42,880 bases of DNA from an uncultured Faecalibaculum sp. (GTDB taxonomy: Bacteria > Bacillota_I > Bacilli_A > Erysipelotrichales > Erysipelotrichaceae): assembly GCF_910588395.1 (NCBI RefSeq), contig NZ_CAJUPA010000020.1, forward strand, positions 1 to 42,880, in the 5' to 3' direction. The notes under the pieces were generated by a model. The model was not told where the DNA came from. It saw only the letters and a program-made list of their open reading frames with translations, and searched no databases. The translations under genes were made by a program, and so were the position numbers. Shown in pieces: positions 23,374-31,258 of the stretch. Position 1 is the first letter of the stretch; each line of letters starts with the position of its first letter.

Positions 23374-24236
23374 GTACAGGCGTGATCATCCGCGCCGTTG
23401 AACTGGGACTGATCTTTTCAGTCCTTTCTTTGGGTGAGTACATCACAGTCAAGGTGATGGATTCTCCGGATCTGACGGTAGACGGTTCCTTTGTCACCGG
23501 CGGGTGCACAGCGGCAATGCTGACCCTGGCCGGCTATCCCAATCTGGGCCTGGCGGCTGCGTTTGCGGCGGGGCTTCTCTGCGGCTGTGTCACGGCGTTT
23601 CTTCAGACAAAAATGAAAATCCAGGGCCTGCTGGCGGGAATCCTGACCATGACCGGTCTGTATTCCATCAACCTGCGGATCATGCAGGGGGCGCCCAATG
23701 TCTCTTTGCATGCGGTCCCCAAAGCGACGATACTGGCCAATCCGGCCACTGTGCTCTATGTGCTGATCGCCATTGTGGCAGTGATCGTGGCGCTGATGTA
23801 CGTGTTCTTCAAAACCAACCTGGGGCTGATGCTGCGGGCGGCGGGGGACAACGAGGAAATGATCCGGTCTTCCTCCGTGAATGTGGATGCCATGAAGTTT
23901 CTGGGATTTGCCCTGTCCAACGGCCTGGTGGCGCTCTCCGGGGCGCTGCTGGTGCAGTTCCAGAAATTCGCCGATGTCACCGGCGGCACGGGCATGCTGG
24001 TGCTGGGCCTGGCGGGCATCATCATCGGCGAGGCCATATTCCGGCGTTCCGGCATCGGTTTCGGTCTGGCGGCTTCGGTGACAGGTGCGATCCTCTACCG
24101 GCTGCTGTACACCTTTGCGCTGCAGCTGGGGTTCCCGGCCACGGACATGAACCTGGTCAGCGCCGTGCTGGTGGCCATCACCATTTCGATCCCCCATTTG
24201 CAGAAACTGAAAAAGAAAAGAGGCAGCCATGCTTGA
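23370..24236 (+). CDS. trpY: ABC importer permease (TrpY type)
   Basis: A 288-residue membrane protein of the branched-chain-amino-acid/ribose permease family (BPD_transp_2). About eight or nine hydrophobic segments are seen, including GLIFSVLSLGEYITVKVM, the conserved DLTVDGSFVTGG loop, LLAGILTMTGLYSI and GLAGIIIGEAIF. The cytoplasmic loop FFKTNLGLMLRAAGDN contacts the ATPase. ATG overlaps the upstream stop as ATGA and the stop overlaps the ATPase gene by eight bases. Confidence 0.92.
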   Translation: MSTGVIIRAVELGLIFSVLSLGEYITVKVMDSPDLTVDGSFVTGGCTAAMLTLAGYPNLGLAAAFAAGLLCGCVTAFLQTKMKIQGLLAGILTMTGLYSINLRIMQGAPNVSLHAVPKATILANPATVLYVLIAIVAVIVALMYVFFKTNLGLMLRAAGDNEEMIRSSSVNVDAMKFLGFALSNGLVALSGALLVQFQKFADVTGGTGMLVLGLAGIIIGEAIFRRSGIGFGLAASVTGAILYRLLYTFALQLGFPATDMNLVSAVLVAITISIPHLQKLKKKRGSHA

Positions 24237-24978
24237 ACTCAAGGACGTCAGCGTGATCTTCAATCAGGGCACTTCCCTGGAGAAACGGGCTCTGGACGGG
24301 GTGTCCGTGCATATTCCCGAAGGGCAGTTCGTGACGGTTCTGGGATCCAATGGAGCGGGAAAATCCACGTTCTTCAATGTGATCACCGGGGCTGCCCCGG
24401 CAGCAGCGGGAACGATTCTGCTGGACGGTCAGGACATCACCGCGCAGAAGGAGCATGTGCGCAGCCGCAGCATCGGCCGTCTGTTCCAGAATCCGGAACA
24501 TGGCACAGCTCCGCATCTGACCGTGGAAGAGAATCTGGCACTGGCTTATTCCCGCAGCCGCGGTCCCTTCTCCAGAGCCATCCGGAAAGAAGAGCAGGCG
24601 CTGTTCCGGGAGAAGCTGAAGAGTCTGGACATGGGTCTGGAAGACCGGCTGAAGACACCCATCGGGCTGCTCTCCGGCGGACAGCGGCAGGCGGTGGCGC
24701 TGATGATGGCGGTGCTCAATCCGCCCAAGCTGCTGCTTCTGGATGAACACACCGCGGCGCTGGATCCGAAAAGCGCCCGGAAGATTCTGGAGATCACCAA
24801 TGATCTGGTGCGCCGGGAGCACATGACCGCGCTGATGATCACCCACAACATGACCGATGCGCTGACCAACGGAGACCGGCTGCTGATTTTCAACGACGGC
24901 AGGATCACGCAGGATTTCTCCGGGGAAGAAAAAAACCGGCTGCGTCCGGCGGATCTGCTGGATTTCTACGAGGTATGA
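24229..24978 (+). CDS. trpZ: ABC importer ATP-binding protein (TrpZ type)
   Basis: A 249-residue ABC ATPase. Walker A is GSNGAGKST (about 39-47), the Q-loop lies in RLFQNPEHGTAPHLTVEENL, the signature is LLSGGQRQAVALMM, Walker B LLLLDEHTAALDP and the switch His is in MITHNMTDAL. The Walker B glutamate is followed by His instead of the common Pro, as in other members of this subfamily. It completes the T-box operon. No terminator with a proper T run is visible in the 140 bases that follow. Confidence 0.94.
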   Translation: MLELKDVSVIFNQGTSLEKRALDGVSVHIPEGQFVTVLGSNGAGKSTFFNVITGAAPAAAGTILLDGQDITAQKEHVRSRSIGRLFQNPEHGTAPHLTVEENLALAYSRSRGPFSRAIRKEEQALFREKLKSLDMGLEDRLKTPIGLLSGGQRQAVALMMAVLNPPKLLLLDEHTAALDPKSARKILEITNDLVRREHMTALMITHNMTDALTNGDRLLIFNDGRITQDFSGEEKNRLRPADLLDFYEV

Positions 24979-25067
24979 CGACAGCCGCGCAGGCAGATGG
25001 ATTTCCCGGCATCAGGTGGCAGAAAGCCGGCATTTGGCTATCCTGACCGGATGGCAGCCGGCTGCGG

Positions 25068-25097
25068 TTGGAAAAAGGCCTGTGTCAGTGATATATT
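25068..25097 (+). promoter_or_regulatory. Promoter of the 71-residue protein gene
   Basis: TTGGAA (25068-25073), 18 bases, TATATT (25092-25097), with an upstream TGA making an extended -10. Confidence 0.6.
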
Positions 25098-25117
25098 CAG
25101 AATGCGAGGTAAAGAAT

Positions 25118-25333
25118 ATGAAAACGATGGCGGAAGAACTCCGGGAGATCCCGGCGAAGAAGAAAATCATCACATCTGTTGAATATGACTGCGGCAGAAA
25201 AGACGCAGCGGATGAAGTGTTTGCCACGGTCACCGGAATCGTGACTGACCATCTGGATGAACTGGCGAAGATCACCTTTGACCGCAATGAGGCAGATCAC
25301 ACCTGCCGGGTAGAGCTTACACAGAACGCCTGA
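25118..25333 (+). CDS. Small conserved-looking protein of unknown function
   Basis: A 71-residue soluble protein starting MKTMAEELREIPAKKKIITS. It is about one-third charged, with a helical N-terminus, a helix ADEVFATVTGIVTDHLDELAK in the middle and an ending strand ADHTCRVELTQ. I do not recognise the family. Support for it being real: extended -10 promoter, GAGGT nine bases before ATG, and a strong terminator 17 bases after the stop. It forms its own unit between the importer operon and the Na/Pi gene. Confidence 0.7.
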   Translation: MKTMAEELREIPAKKKIITSVEYDCGRKDAADEVFATVTGIVTDHLDELAKITFDRNEADHTCRVELTQNA

Positions 25334-25350
25334 TACATGAATGACCGAAC

Positions 25351-25376
25351 AGCCTGAACACTTGTTCAGGCTTTTT
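25351..25376 (+). terminator. Terminator after the 71-residue protein gene
   Basis: AGCCTGAACA (25351-25360) is complementary to TGTTCAGGCT (25363-25372), followed by T residues. Confidence 0.9.
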
Positions 25377-25442
25377 GCTTGCGGTCATGTATAATGGTCC
25401 TGTTCTGCTATGCGCGGATCTTTTTGACAATACGGAGGAAAT

Positions 25443-27209
25443 ATGAGTATAAGCACCGTTGTCACGGTTTTGACACTGCTTTCCGGCGTGGCTTTGTTTC
25501 TGTATGGCATGCAGCTCATGGGCGAAGGCCTGAAACAGGTTGCCGGCAACAAACTGGAACTGATTCTCTACAAGCTGACCAATACCCCGCTCAAGGGGTT
25601 TCTGCTGGGAACTGCAGTGACGGCTGTGATCCAGAGTTCCGGTGCCACCACAGTCATGGTGGTGGGATTCGTGAATTCCGGACTGATGAAACTGTCGCAG
25701 GCCATCGGCATCATCATGGGTGCCAACATCGGCACGTCCATCACGGGCTGGGTGATCTGCCTGTCCTACATTGACGGACAGCAGGGGCTTGCCTCGCTGC
25801 TGTCCACCGCGACGATTTCCGCTGTGGTGGCGATTCTGGGCATCATTTTCCGGATGTTCATGAAGAAGGACATTTTCCATGCAACGGGAAACATCATGCT
25901 GGGATTTGCCATTCTGATGGTGGGCATGCAGACGATGTCCGGGGCTGTTTCCCCGCTGTCCCAGTCGCCGGCGTTCACCTCCCTGCTGACATCCTTCACC
26001 AATCCGGTTCTCGGCGTCCTGTTCGGCATCCTAATCACGGCTGTCCTGCAAAGTGCCAGTGCGGCCTGCGGTGTGCTCCAGGCGCTGTCTGTGACCGGCG
26101 CCATCACCTTTGCTTCGGCGTATCCGATGCTTATGGGTGTGGGAATCGGTGCGGCGACCCCGGTGCTGCTGTCAGCCATTGGGACGAGCACAAACGGAAA
26201 GCGCACTGCCCTGGTGTATCTGCTCAACGACCTGTTCGCTATGCTGCTGGGATCGGTGCTGTTCTACGGATCGGACCTGATTTTCCACTATTCCTTTGTG
26301 AATACGGTGATGAATCCCTTCTCGATTGCAGCGCTGAACTCGATTTACCGCATGGCGGCCATGATTCTGCTGCTGCCCTTTGTGAAGCAGATCGAACATC
26401 TGACCAAGGTGCTGATCCCCAACACCGAGGACGAGGAAGAAGACAGCGATACTCTGGATCTGCTGGAAGACCGCTTCCTGGATTATCCGGATCTGGCGCT
26501 GGCACAGTGTCAGCGGGCGATGGATTCCATGGCGGAAAACGTGGTGAAAAACCTTTCCCGCTCCATGGATCTTCTGGAGAATTTTGATGACAGGAAATTC
26601 AACAAGGTACATGAAAAGGAAAAGCGCATCGACAAGTACCAGGACAAGCTGGATACCTATCTGATGCAGATGCTCAAGCGGGAGCTGAGCAACGCGCAGA
26701 GCACCGAAGTCTCCAAGTTTCTGCACTGCATTCCGGATTTTGAGCGGATTGGCGATTATTCCTATGAGATGGCCAAAGTCGCCAGAGACCTGTACGAGAA
26801 GAAGCAGAGGTTTTCTTCCAGCGCCTGGCAGGATCTGCAGGTGGTGATGCAGGCTGTGACCGAGATTGTGGATCTGACAGTGGACAGTTTCAATACCTCG
26901 GACAGACTGGTGGCTCAGCGCATCGAGCCGCTGCGGGTCTGGATCAGCATGCTGTGCAGCGAGGTCCGGCACCGCCGGATCAGCCGGCTGAAGGACACCC
27001 GTTCGGGAATCGAAGAAGGGTTTGACTACAATGAACTGGTCAATGAACTGGAACGGATCGCCGATCACTGTTCCAACATCGCGGTCTACATCATTGAAAC
27101 AGCCAACAACGATCTGGACGTACATGAGTACGTATCCCGGACCAAGAAAGACAAGCGCTCCAAATACAAGGAATATCTGACGGAATACCGGCAGAAATAC
27201 GCGATATAG
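25443..27209 (+). CDS. Na/Pi cotransporter family protein with C-terminal PhoU domain
   Basis: A 588-residue protein. Residues about 5-330 hold the duplicated Na/Pi-cotransporter fold with eight or more membrane segments; the twin signatures are IQSSGATTVMVVGFVNSG (about 59-76) and LQSASAACGVLQAL. Residues about 340-560 are helical and PhoU-like, with repeats around DSMAENVVKNLSRSMDLL and IPDFERIGDYSYEMAKVARDL. Such proteins import phosphate with sodium, and the PhoU part may gate the transporter. GGAGG is present before ATG; TATAAT at 25390-25395 is the likely -10. Single gene. Confidence 0.94.
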   Translation: MSISTVVTVLTLLSGVALFLYGMQLMGEGLKQVAGNKLELILYKLTNTPLKGFLLGTAVTAVIQSSGATTVMVVGFVNSGLMKLSQAIGIIMGANIGTSITGWVICLSYIDGQQGLASLLSTATISAVVAILGIIFRMFMKKDIFHATGNIMLGFAILMVGMQTMSGAVSPLSQSPAFTSLLTSFTNPVLGVLFGILITAVLQSASAACGVLQALSVTGAITFASAYPMLMGVGIGAATPVLLSAIGTSTNGKRTALVYLLNDLFAMLLGSVLFYGSDLIFHYSFVNTVMNPFSIAALNSIYRMAAMILLLPFVKQIEHLTKVLIPNTEDEEEDSDTLDLLEDRFLDYPDLALAQCQRAMDSMAENVVKNLSRSMDLLENFDDRKFNKVHEKEKRIDKYQDKLDTYLMQMLKRELSNAQSTEVSKFLHCIPDFERIGDYSYEMAKVARDLYEKKQRFSSSAWQDLQVVMQAVTEIVDLTVDSFNTSDRLVAQRIEPLRVWISMLCSEVRHRRISRLKDTRSGIEEGFDYNELVNELERIADHCSNIAVYIIETANNDLDVHEYVSRTKKDKRSKYKEYLTEYRQKYAI

Positions 27210-27217
27210 AGATTCAG

Positions 27218-27269
27218 GCCCAGCGGGCAGGAGGAATGGCATATTCCGCTGCCCGCCGGGCTTTTTTTT
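27218..27269 (+). terminator. Terminator after the Na/Pi gene
   Basis: GCCCAGCGGGCAG (27218-27230) pairs with CTGCCCGCCGGGC (27249-27261, one mismatch), then eight T. Confidence 0.9.
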
Positions 27270-27365
27270 CGGATGATCAGACGAAGAGCGGGGGCATGCA
27301 GCTGGCAGAAGCTGCACAGCAGCGCAGACAGGTGGATGCAGCCTGGCATCTGGATGCTGCGACAG

Positions 27366-27400
27366 AAAAAGAGAGCATCCGCCAGATTGCGGATACTCTC
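27366..27400 (-). terminator. Terminator of the small membrane protein gene
   Basis: Minus strand: GAGAG-T-ATCCGC, six-base loop, GCGGAT-G-CTCTC, then TTTTT (plus-strand A at 27366-27370). It starts right at the stop codon. Confidence 0.88.
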
Positions 27401-27599
27401 AGTTTTCGTCCTGGCTGCTGCCGGAAGCCTGCTTTTTGAGCTGCTTTCGCAGGGGGATGCCGGTGATCACCGCCAGCACCATGCAGATCAGTCCTGCATA
27501 CAGCGCCCAGTCCTGGTTTGCGGCCACGAAGGTGATGAACAGAATCGCCGCCCCAAAGTAGAGGAGTGTGCTGAATATGCTCCAAATCTTGAATTTCAT
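27399..27599 (-). CDS. Small two-helix membrane protein of unknown function
   Basis: A 66-residue protein, MKFKIWSIFSTLLYFGAAIL..., with two membrane segments (about 7-25 and 32-50) joined by a short ANQDWALY turn and a basic/polar tail (RKQLKKQASGSSQDEN), so both ends are probably inside. No family recognised. An in-frame ATG at 27605 would add Met-Phe. Neither start has a ribosome site; TGCTAGTAT, an extended -10, lies exactly six bases before the 27599 ATG, hinting at a leaderless mRNA. The tight terminator supports it being a gene. Confidence 0.65.
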   Translation of the reverse strand: MKFKIWSIFSTLLYFGAAILFITFVAANQDWALYAGLICMVLAVITGIPLRKQLKKQASGSSQDEN

Positions 27600-27724
27600 G
27601 AACATATACTAGCATACTGCGCAAATTTGAGCGCCAATAGTTTTTTTGCGGGCATAACATTTAGGGAAACGGGCACCCGCGATTAGAATATAGAAGAAGG
27701 AACCGAAATGCGCAGTTCCTTCAC

Positions 27725-27747
27725 AAAAAAAGACCGGTTATCCGGCC
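27725..27747 (-). terminator. Terminator of tRNA cluster 1
   Basis: Minus strand GGCCGG-ATAA-CCGGTC (27732-27747) followed by seven T, 14 bases beyond the tRNA-Gly gene. A second inverted repeat AAGGAAC/GTTCCTT (27698-27722) lies beyond it. Confidence 0.85.
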
Positions 27748-27760
27748 GAATGTTTCTGAA

Positions 27761-27834
27761 TGGAGCAGGTGATGAGAATCGAACTCACGTAGTCAGCTTG
27801 GAAGGCTGAAGTTCTACCATTGAACTACACCTGC
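27761..27834 (-). tRNA. tRNA-Gly(TCC)
   Basis: A 74-base gene including encoded CCA. Acceptor GCAGGTG/CACCTGC, anticodon loop CTTCCAA (TCC), T arm GAGTTCGATTCTC, discriminator T as usual for tRNA-Gly. Identical to the copy at 32888-32961. Last gene of cluster 1. Confidence 0.97.
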
Positions 27835-27843
27835 AAATAAAAA

Positions 27844-27919
27844 TGGTGACCCGTGGGCGATTCGAACGCCCGACCCTTTGATTAAAAGTCAAATGCTCTA
27901 CCAGCTGAGCTAACGGGTC
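27844..27919 (-). tRNA. tRNA-Lys(TTT)
   Basis: A 76-base gene with encoded CCA. Acceptor GACCCGT pairs with ACGGGTC, D arm AGCTCAGCTGGTAGAGCA, anticodon loop CTTTTAA (TTT), T loop TTCGAAT. Confidence 0.97.
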
Positions 27920-27922
27920 ACA

Positions 27923-27998
27923 TGGTGCTGACTATAGGACTTGAACCCACAACCTACTGATTACAAATCAGTTGCTCTACCAATTGAGCTAAGTCAGC
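27923..27998 (-). tRNA. tRNA-Thr(TGT)
   Basis: A 76-base gene with encoded CCA. Acceptor GCTGACT/AGTCAGC, anticodon stem ACTGA/TCAGT with loop TTTGTAA (TGT), T loop TTCAAGT. Confidence 0.97.
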
Positions 27999-28003
27999 AT
28001 GAA

Positions 28004-28079
28004 TGGTGGAGGTTAACGGGCTCGAACCGCTGACCCTCTGCTTGTAAGGCAGACGCTCTCCCAACTGAGCTAAACCTCC
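28004..28079 (-). tRNA. tRNA-Val(TAC)
   Basis: A 76-base gene with encoded CCA. Acceptor GGAGGTT/AACCTCC, anticodon loop CTTACAA (TAC), T loop TTCGAGC. First gene of cluster 1; identical to the copy at 33152-33227. Confidence 0.97.
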
Positions 28080-28095
28080 ATCACAGTGCTCACTA

Positions 28096-28124
28096 ATAAT
28101 ACCAGTCTGCCGGCACAGAGTCAA
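28096..28124 (-). promoter_or_regulatory. Promoter of tRNA cluster 1
   Basis: Minus strand TTGACT, 17 bases, TATTAT (plus-strand AGTCAA 28119-28124 and ATAATA 28096-28101), 17 bases from tRNA-Val. Near-consensus stable-RNA promoter. Confidence 0.9.
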
Positions 28125-28227
28125 CAGAATTGGTGATATTTTTTGTGCACAATTTTCATGGACGGGTCCAGCCATTCAGAAGCAAGTGTTCCGCTGTGCG
28201 GAAACGACTGGAAATCGAGGGATTGTT

Positions 28228-28989
28228 ATGCTGACAAAAGAACGAATTATATATCTTCTCGACCGCCTGGACAGGGATCATATCATTCATGTCAAGGAGA
28301 TCGCGGAAGAACTGGATGTATCCCAGTCCACGATCCGGAGGGATCTGACCGAACTGGAAAACCAGGGAAAACTGAAGCGTGTCCACGGGGGAGCGATCAA
28401 GGGCAGCGTCAGTGAAATCGTTTCAAGGCGCAGAGAACGCAGCGCACCGGAACCCGTCAGGGATGATCCGGCAGCGGTCAGGGCTTTGTGCAAAGCGGCA
28501 GCGGATCTGGTGGAGGACGGAGAATGCATCTTCCTGGACAGCGGGGTGCTTCCCGCGGGAATGATCGAATTTCTGGCCAACCGTCCAGTCCGTATCGTCA
28601 CCAACAATCACCTGGTTATTTCCAGACTGAACGATCCCAAAGCGCAGGTCATTGTCATAGGCGGGGACTACATACCCCGTTATGCCATGAGCGGCGGCGC
28701 CATGGCGCTGCATGATATCAGCCAGTTTCAGTTTGACCGCAGTTTTCTGGAGTGTGCGGGCCTGGATCTGGAACGGGAAATGACGTACACGTCAGATCTG
28801 GAGTCCCGGGATATCAAGGAGCATGTCATCAACGCGTCTGCCGCGAGCTACCTGCTGCAAAGCGGATCCAGGATCCAGTCCGGAGGCTTTTGCAAACTGC
28901 AGCCAGTGAGCAGGTTTTCCAGAGTATTTGTGACGGATGAAGAGAAACTGCCGGTTCTTCCGGCAAACTTCGAGGTCATACAGGTATGA
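28228..28989 (+). CDS. DeoR-family transcriptional regulator
   Basis: A 253-residue regulator. The N-terminus carries the DeoR winged helix (MLTKERIIYLLDRLDRDHIIHVKEIAEELDVSQSTIRRDL..GKLKRVHGGA), residues about 75-240 the DeoRC effector domain (IFLDSGVLPAGM, VRIVTNNHLVIS, VIGGDY, GAMALHDISQFQFDRSF). At the place where sugar-phosphate-binding members carry an ADSSKF-like motif, this protein reads LQSGSRIQSGGFCKL, so its ligand may differ. GAGGG precedes the ATG. A palindrome TTGTGCACAA (28143-28152) upstream may be its operator. Only seven bases separate it from the response regulator gene, suggesting one operon with the two-component system. Confidence 0.9.
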   Translation: MLTKERIIYLLDRLDRDHIIHVKEIAEELDVSQSTIRRDLTELENQGKLKRVHGGAIKGSVSEIVSRRRERSAPEPVRDDPAAVRALCKAAADLVEDGECIFLDSGVLPAGMIEFLANRPVRIVTNNHLVISRLNDPKAQVIVIGGDYIPRYAMSGGAMALHDISQFQFDRSFLECAGLDLEREMTYTSDLESRDIKEHVINASAASYLLQSGSRIQSGGFCKLQPVSRFSRVFVTDEEKLPVLPANFEVIQV

Positions 28990-28996
28990 TGGAACC

Positions 28997-29671
28997 ATGC
29001 GAGTGCTGGTTATTGAAGATGAGGAAACCCTTGCCCGGCTTATAGAGTCGCGGCTGAAGCGGGAGAACTATGAGGTCGCGGTCGCTTTGGAGGGCGATGC
29101 GGGGCTTCTGGAAGCTCTTCGCGGTATTTACGACCTGATTATCCTGGATGTGATGCTTCCGGGAACATCGGGATTTGACATTCTGTCCGAACTGAAGCAG
29201 CGAAGGATCCCGTCGCGGGTCATCATGCTTACAGCGCGGGGCGCCCTGGAAGACAAGCTGCATGGTCTGAAAGCCGGCGCAGACGACTATGTCACCAAGC
29301 CGTTTCACCTGGAGGAACTGGCTGCACGGGTGAATGTGCAGCTGCGTCAGCAGGGGGCAAACGGACGGACTGCCGGTGATCTGGAGCTTGCCGATCAGTC
29401 CAATCTTCTTGTCTGCCGCACAACCGGCAAGTCCATCGAACTGTCCGCCAGGGAACTGGGAGTCATGGAATATCTGCTTTCTCATCCACAGCAGATTCTT
29501 TCCAGAGACCAGATCCTGGACCGGGTATGGGGACTGGACAGCGATGTGACGGCAAACAATCTGGAGGCGTATCTTTCGTTTCTGAGACGCAAGCTTCATT
29601 CCATCGGATCTGCGGCAGCCATCAAGGCTGTCCGGGGACTGGGGTATCGTCTGGAGATCAAGGATGCATGA
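28997..29671 (+). CDS. OmpR-family response regulator
   Basis: A 224-residue regulator: receiver domain with Glu7-Asp8 (VIEDEE), phosphoacceptor Asp51 (LILDVMLPG), switch Thr in MLTARGA and Lys in VTKPF; then the winged-helix Trans_reg_C domain (about 128-220) ending AIKAVRGLGYRLE. Start at 28997 gives the normal MRVLVIEDEE beginning; the ribosome site is weak (TGGAACC), in line with coupling to the upstream DeoR-type gene. It overlaps the kinase gene by eight bases. Confidence 0.95.
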   Translation: MRVLVIEDEETLARLIESRLKRENYEVAVALEGDAGLLEALRGIYDLIILDVMLPGTSGFDILSELKQRRIPSRVIMLTARGALEDKLHGLKAGADDYVTKPFHLEELAARVNVQLRQQGANGRTAGDLELADQSNLLVCRTTGKSIELSARELGVMEYLLSHPQQILSRDQILDRVWGLDSDVTANNLEAYLSFLRRKLHSIGSAAAIKAVRGLGYRLEIKDA

Positions 29672-30866
29672 ACTCAGAACCCGCATGCAGACACTGGTGT
29701 TTGGACTGGCCGCACTCTTTGCGGTACTGATCCTTGCCCTGGCAAATGGCTTTGCCTACTGGCAGGCCGCGCAGACTGTTCAGGAAAACCTGAATGGTGC
29801 CAGCCGCCTGTTCGATGAAAGAGGATACGACAGAGAGTTCGACATCCTTTCGTCACTGCCTGTATGCACGGTTCTGCTGGACCACAGCGGGGAAGTCACC
29901 GCCGTGATTGCCCGGGATCCGGATATGGATGAAGAAGACCTGGTCAGGGCCGTCAGCAGTGCCCTGCATCCGGCGTCTGATTTTCTGTATACCGCAAACT
30001 ATGTCTCCCGGCGTGAGGGAAATGCGATCACCATCGTGGAAACCGGAGAGATTGCCTGCCAGCTGCGGACTGTTCTCCGGGGTTCCCTTGCACTGGGAAC
30101 CGGACTGCTGGTCCTGCTCTGGTTTGGCACAAAACGGCTGATTCAAGTCATGACAGATCCCATCGCGGAGAGCATTGAAAAGCAGAAGCAGTTTGTAGCG
30201 GATGCGTCTCACGAGCTGAAGACGCCGCTGTCTGTGATCCTGGCCAGTGCGGAGGCCATGGAACAGGATCCGCAGCCCCGGTGGCTGCGGGCCATCGTTA
30301 CGGAATCCGAGCAGATGAACCGGCTGATCACCAGCCTGCTGGACTTGTCCAGAAGCGAGCGTCTGAAGGACAAAGCACTGGTGAATCTGACAGAAACGGT
30401 GGAGCAGGCGGCGCTGCCCTTCGAGAGTCTGCTGTACGAACGCCATCTTGGGCTGGTCCTGGATCTGGAGCCGGGGCTGGAAATCATGGGCGTTCGGGAG
30501 GATCTGGCCAGACTGACTGCCATACTGCTGGACAACGCCAGCTGCCATGCGGATCCGGACACGGATGTGACGGTCACCCTGAAACAGGCAAAAGACCGGA
30601 TCATGCTGGAGGTCACGGATGTGGGCGAGGCGATTCCCGCAGGAGAGGAAAAACGGATCTTTGACCGGTTTTACCGGGCGGATGATTCCCGCAGCCGGCA
30701 CCAGGGACGATATGGACTTGGTCTGGCCATCGCGAAAAACATCACAGAAGGGCATGGGGCTGCTATACAGGCCTCCAGCCGCAGCGGCACAACCACATTT
30801 CGGGTGTGGTTTGAACCGCTGAGTGAAAAACAGAAAATCCGCTCCGGCAGAAACCGGAACAGATGA
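29664..30866 (+). CDS. Sensor histidine kinase (HisKA/HATPase)
   Basis: A 400-residue kinase. Two membrane segments (about 9-31 and 137-158) enclose an extracellular domain of about 105 residues; HAMP is short or absent. H-box VADASHELKTPLSVI with His183, N-box LLDNASCHA, G1 box read as DVGEAIPAG (the usual DxGxGI is altered to DVGEAI), F-box IFDRFYRADDSR and G2 GRYGLGLAI. It pairs with the OmpR-type regulator before it. The altered G1 may lower ATP binding but the rest is intact. A small membrane protein gene follows 30 bases later. Confidence 0.94.
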   Translation: MHELRTRMQTLVFGLAALFAVLILALANGFAYWQAAQTVQENLNGASRLFDERGYDREFDILSSLPVCTVLLDHSGEVTAVIARDPDMDEEDLVRAVSSALHPASDFLYTANYVSRREGNAITIVETGEIACQLRTVLRGSLALGTGLLVLLWFGTKRLIQVMTDPIAESIEKQKQFVADASHELKTPLSVILASAEAMEQDPQPRWLRAIVTESEQMNRLITSLLDLSRSERLKDKALVNLTETVEQAALPFESLLYERHLGLVLDLEPGLEIMGVREDLARLTAILLDNASCHADPDTDVTVTLKQAKDRIMLEVTDVGEAIPAGEEKRIFDRFYRADDSRSRHQGRYGLGLAIAKNITEGHGAAIQASSRSGTTTFRVWFEPLSEKQKIRSGRNRNR

Positions 30867-30896
30867 AGCACCGGCATGACCGGCGTGGAGAGAGAT

Positions 30897-31136
30897 ATGA
30901 AAGACAACAGAAAAATCTGGATCTGGATTGCTGTAATCGTCATTGTGATCCTGGCTGTATGGGGCATTTCCGCCGCCAACAAAAACGAAACTGCAGAAGA
31001 AGACAAGATTCAGGAGCAGACCCCGGCAGCAGAGCAGGAAGATTCCGGCATTGAAACCGAAGCACCTGACAGCCAGGAAGAGGCAGATCAGGATGCAGCC
31101 ACGATTGAAGAAGTGGAAGGCACAGCCCAGGAATAG
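30897..31136 (+). CDS. Small single-span membrane protein with acidic tail
   Basis: A 79-residue protein: a short charged N-terminus (MKDNRK), one strong membrane helix (IWIWIAVIVIVILAVWGIS, about 7-25) and a tail of about 50 residues very rich in Glu, Asp, Gln and Ala. By the positive-inside rule the tail is outside the cell. No known family. It lies 30 bases after the kinase gene with GGAG six bases before ATG, so it is probably part of the same operon; it could modulate the kinase or simply be a membrane-attached acidic peptide. Confidence 0.72.
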   Translation: MKDNRKIWIWIAVIVIVILAVWGISAANKNETAEEDKIQEQTPAAEQEDSGIETEAPDSQEEADQDAATIEEVEGTAQE

Positions 31137-31154
31137 TCTGAAGACAGATCGCAC

Positions 31155-31190
31155 CAGCAAAGCGCCCGGCACAGACCGGGCTTTCTGCTG
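31155..31190 (+). terminator. Terminator of the DeoR/two-component operon
   Basis: CAGCAAAG-C-GCCCGG (31155-31169) pairs with CCGGGC-TTTCTGCTG (31176-31190) around CACAGA; the TTT lies within the stem end, so efficiency is uncertain. Confidence 0.65.
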
Positions 31191-31246
31191 TCTGAGGGAA
31201 TGGATGCACAAACAGCGGTTGCGGGCTGAAAAATGACAGCAAGGCG

Positions 31247-31252
31247 TACAAT
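31247..31252 (+). promoter_or_regulatory. -10 box of the DUF1848 gene, leaderless arrangement
   Basis: TACAAT, then GAAGTC, then ATG at 31259. No ribosome site is present. Confidence 0.5.
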
Positions 31253-31258
31253 GAAGTC

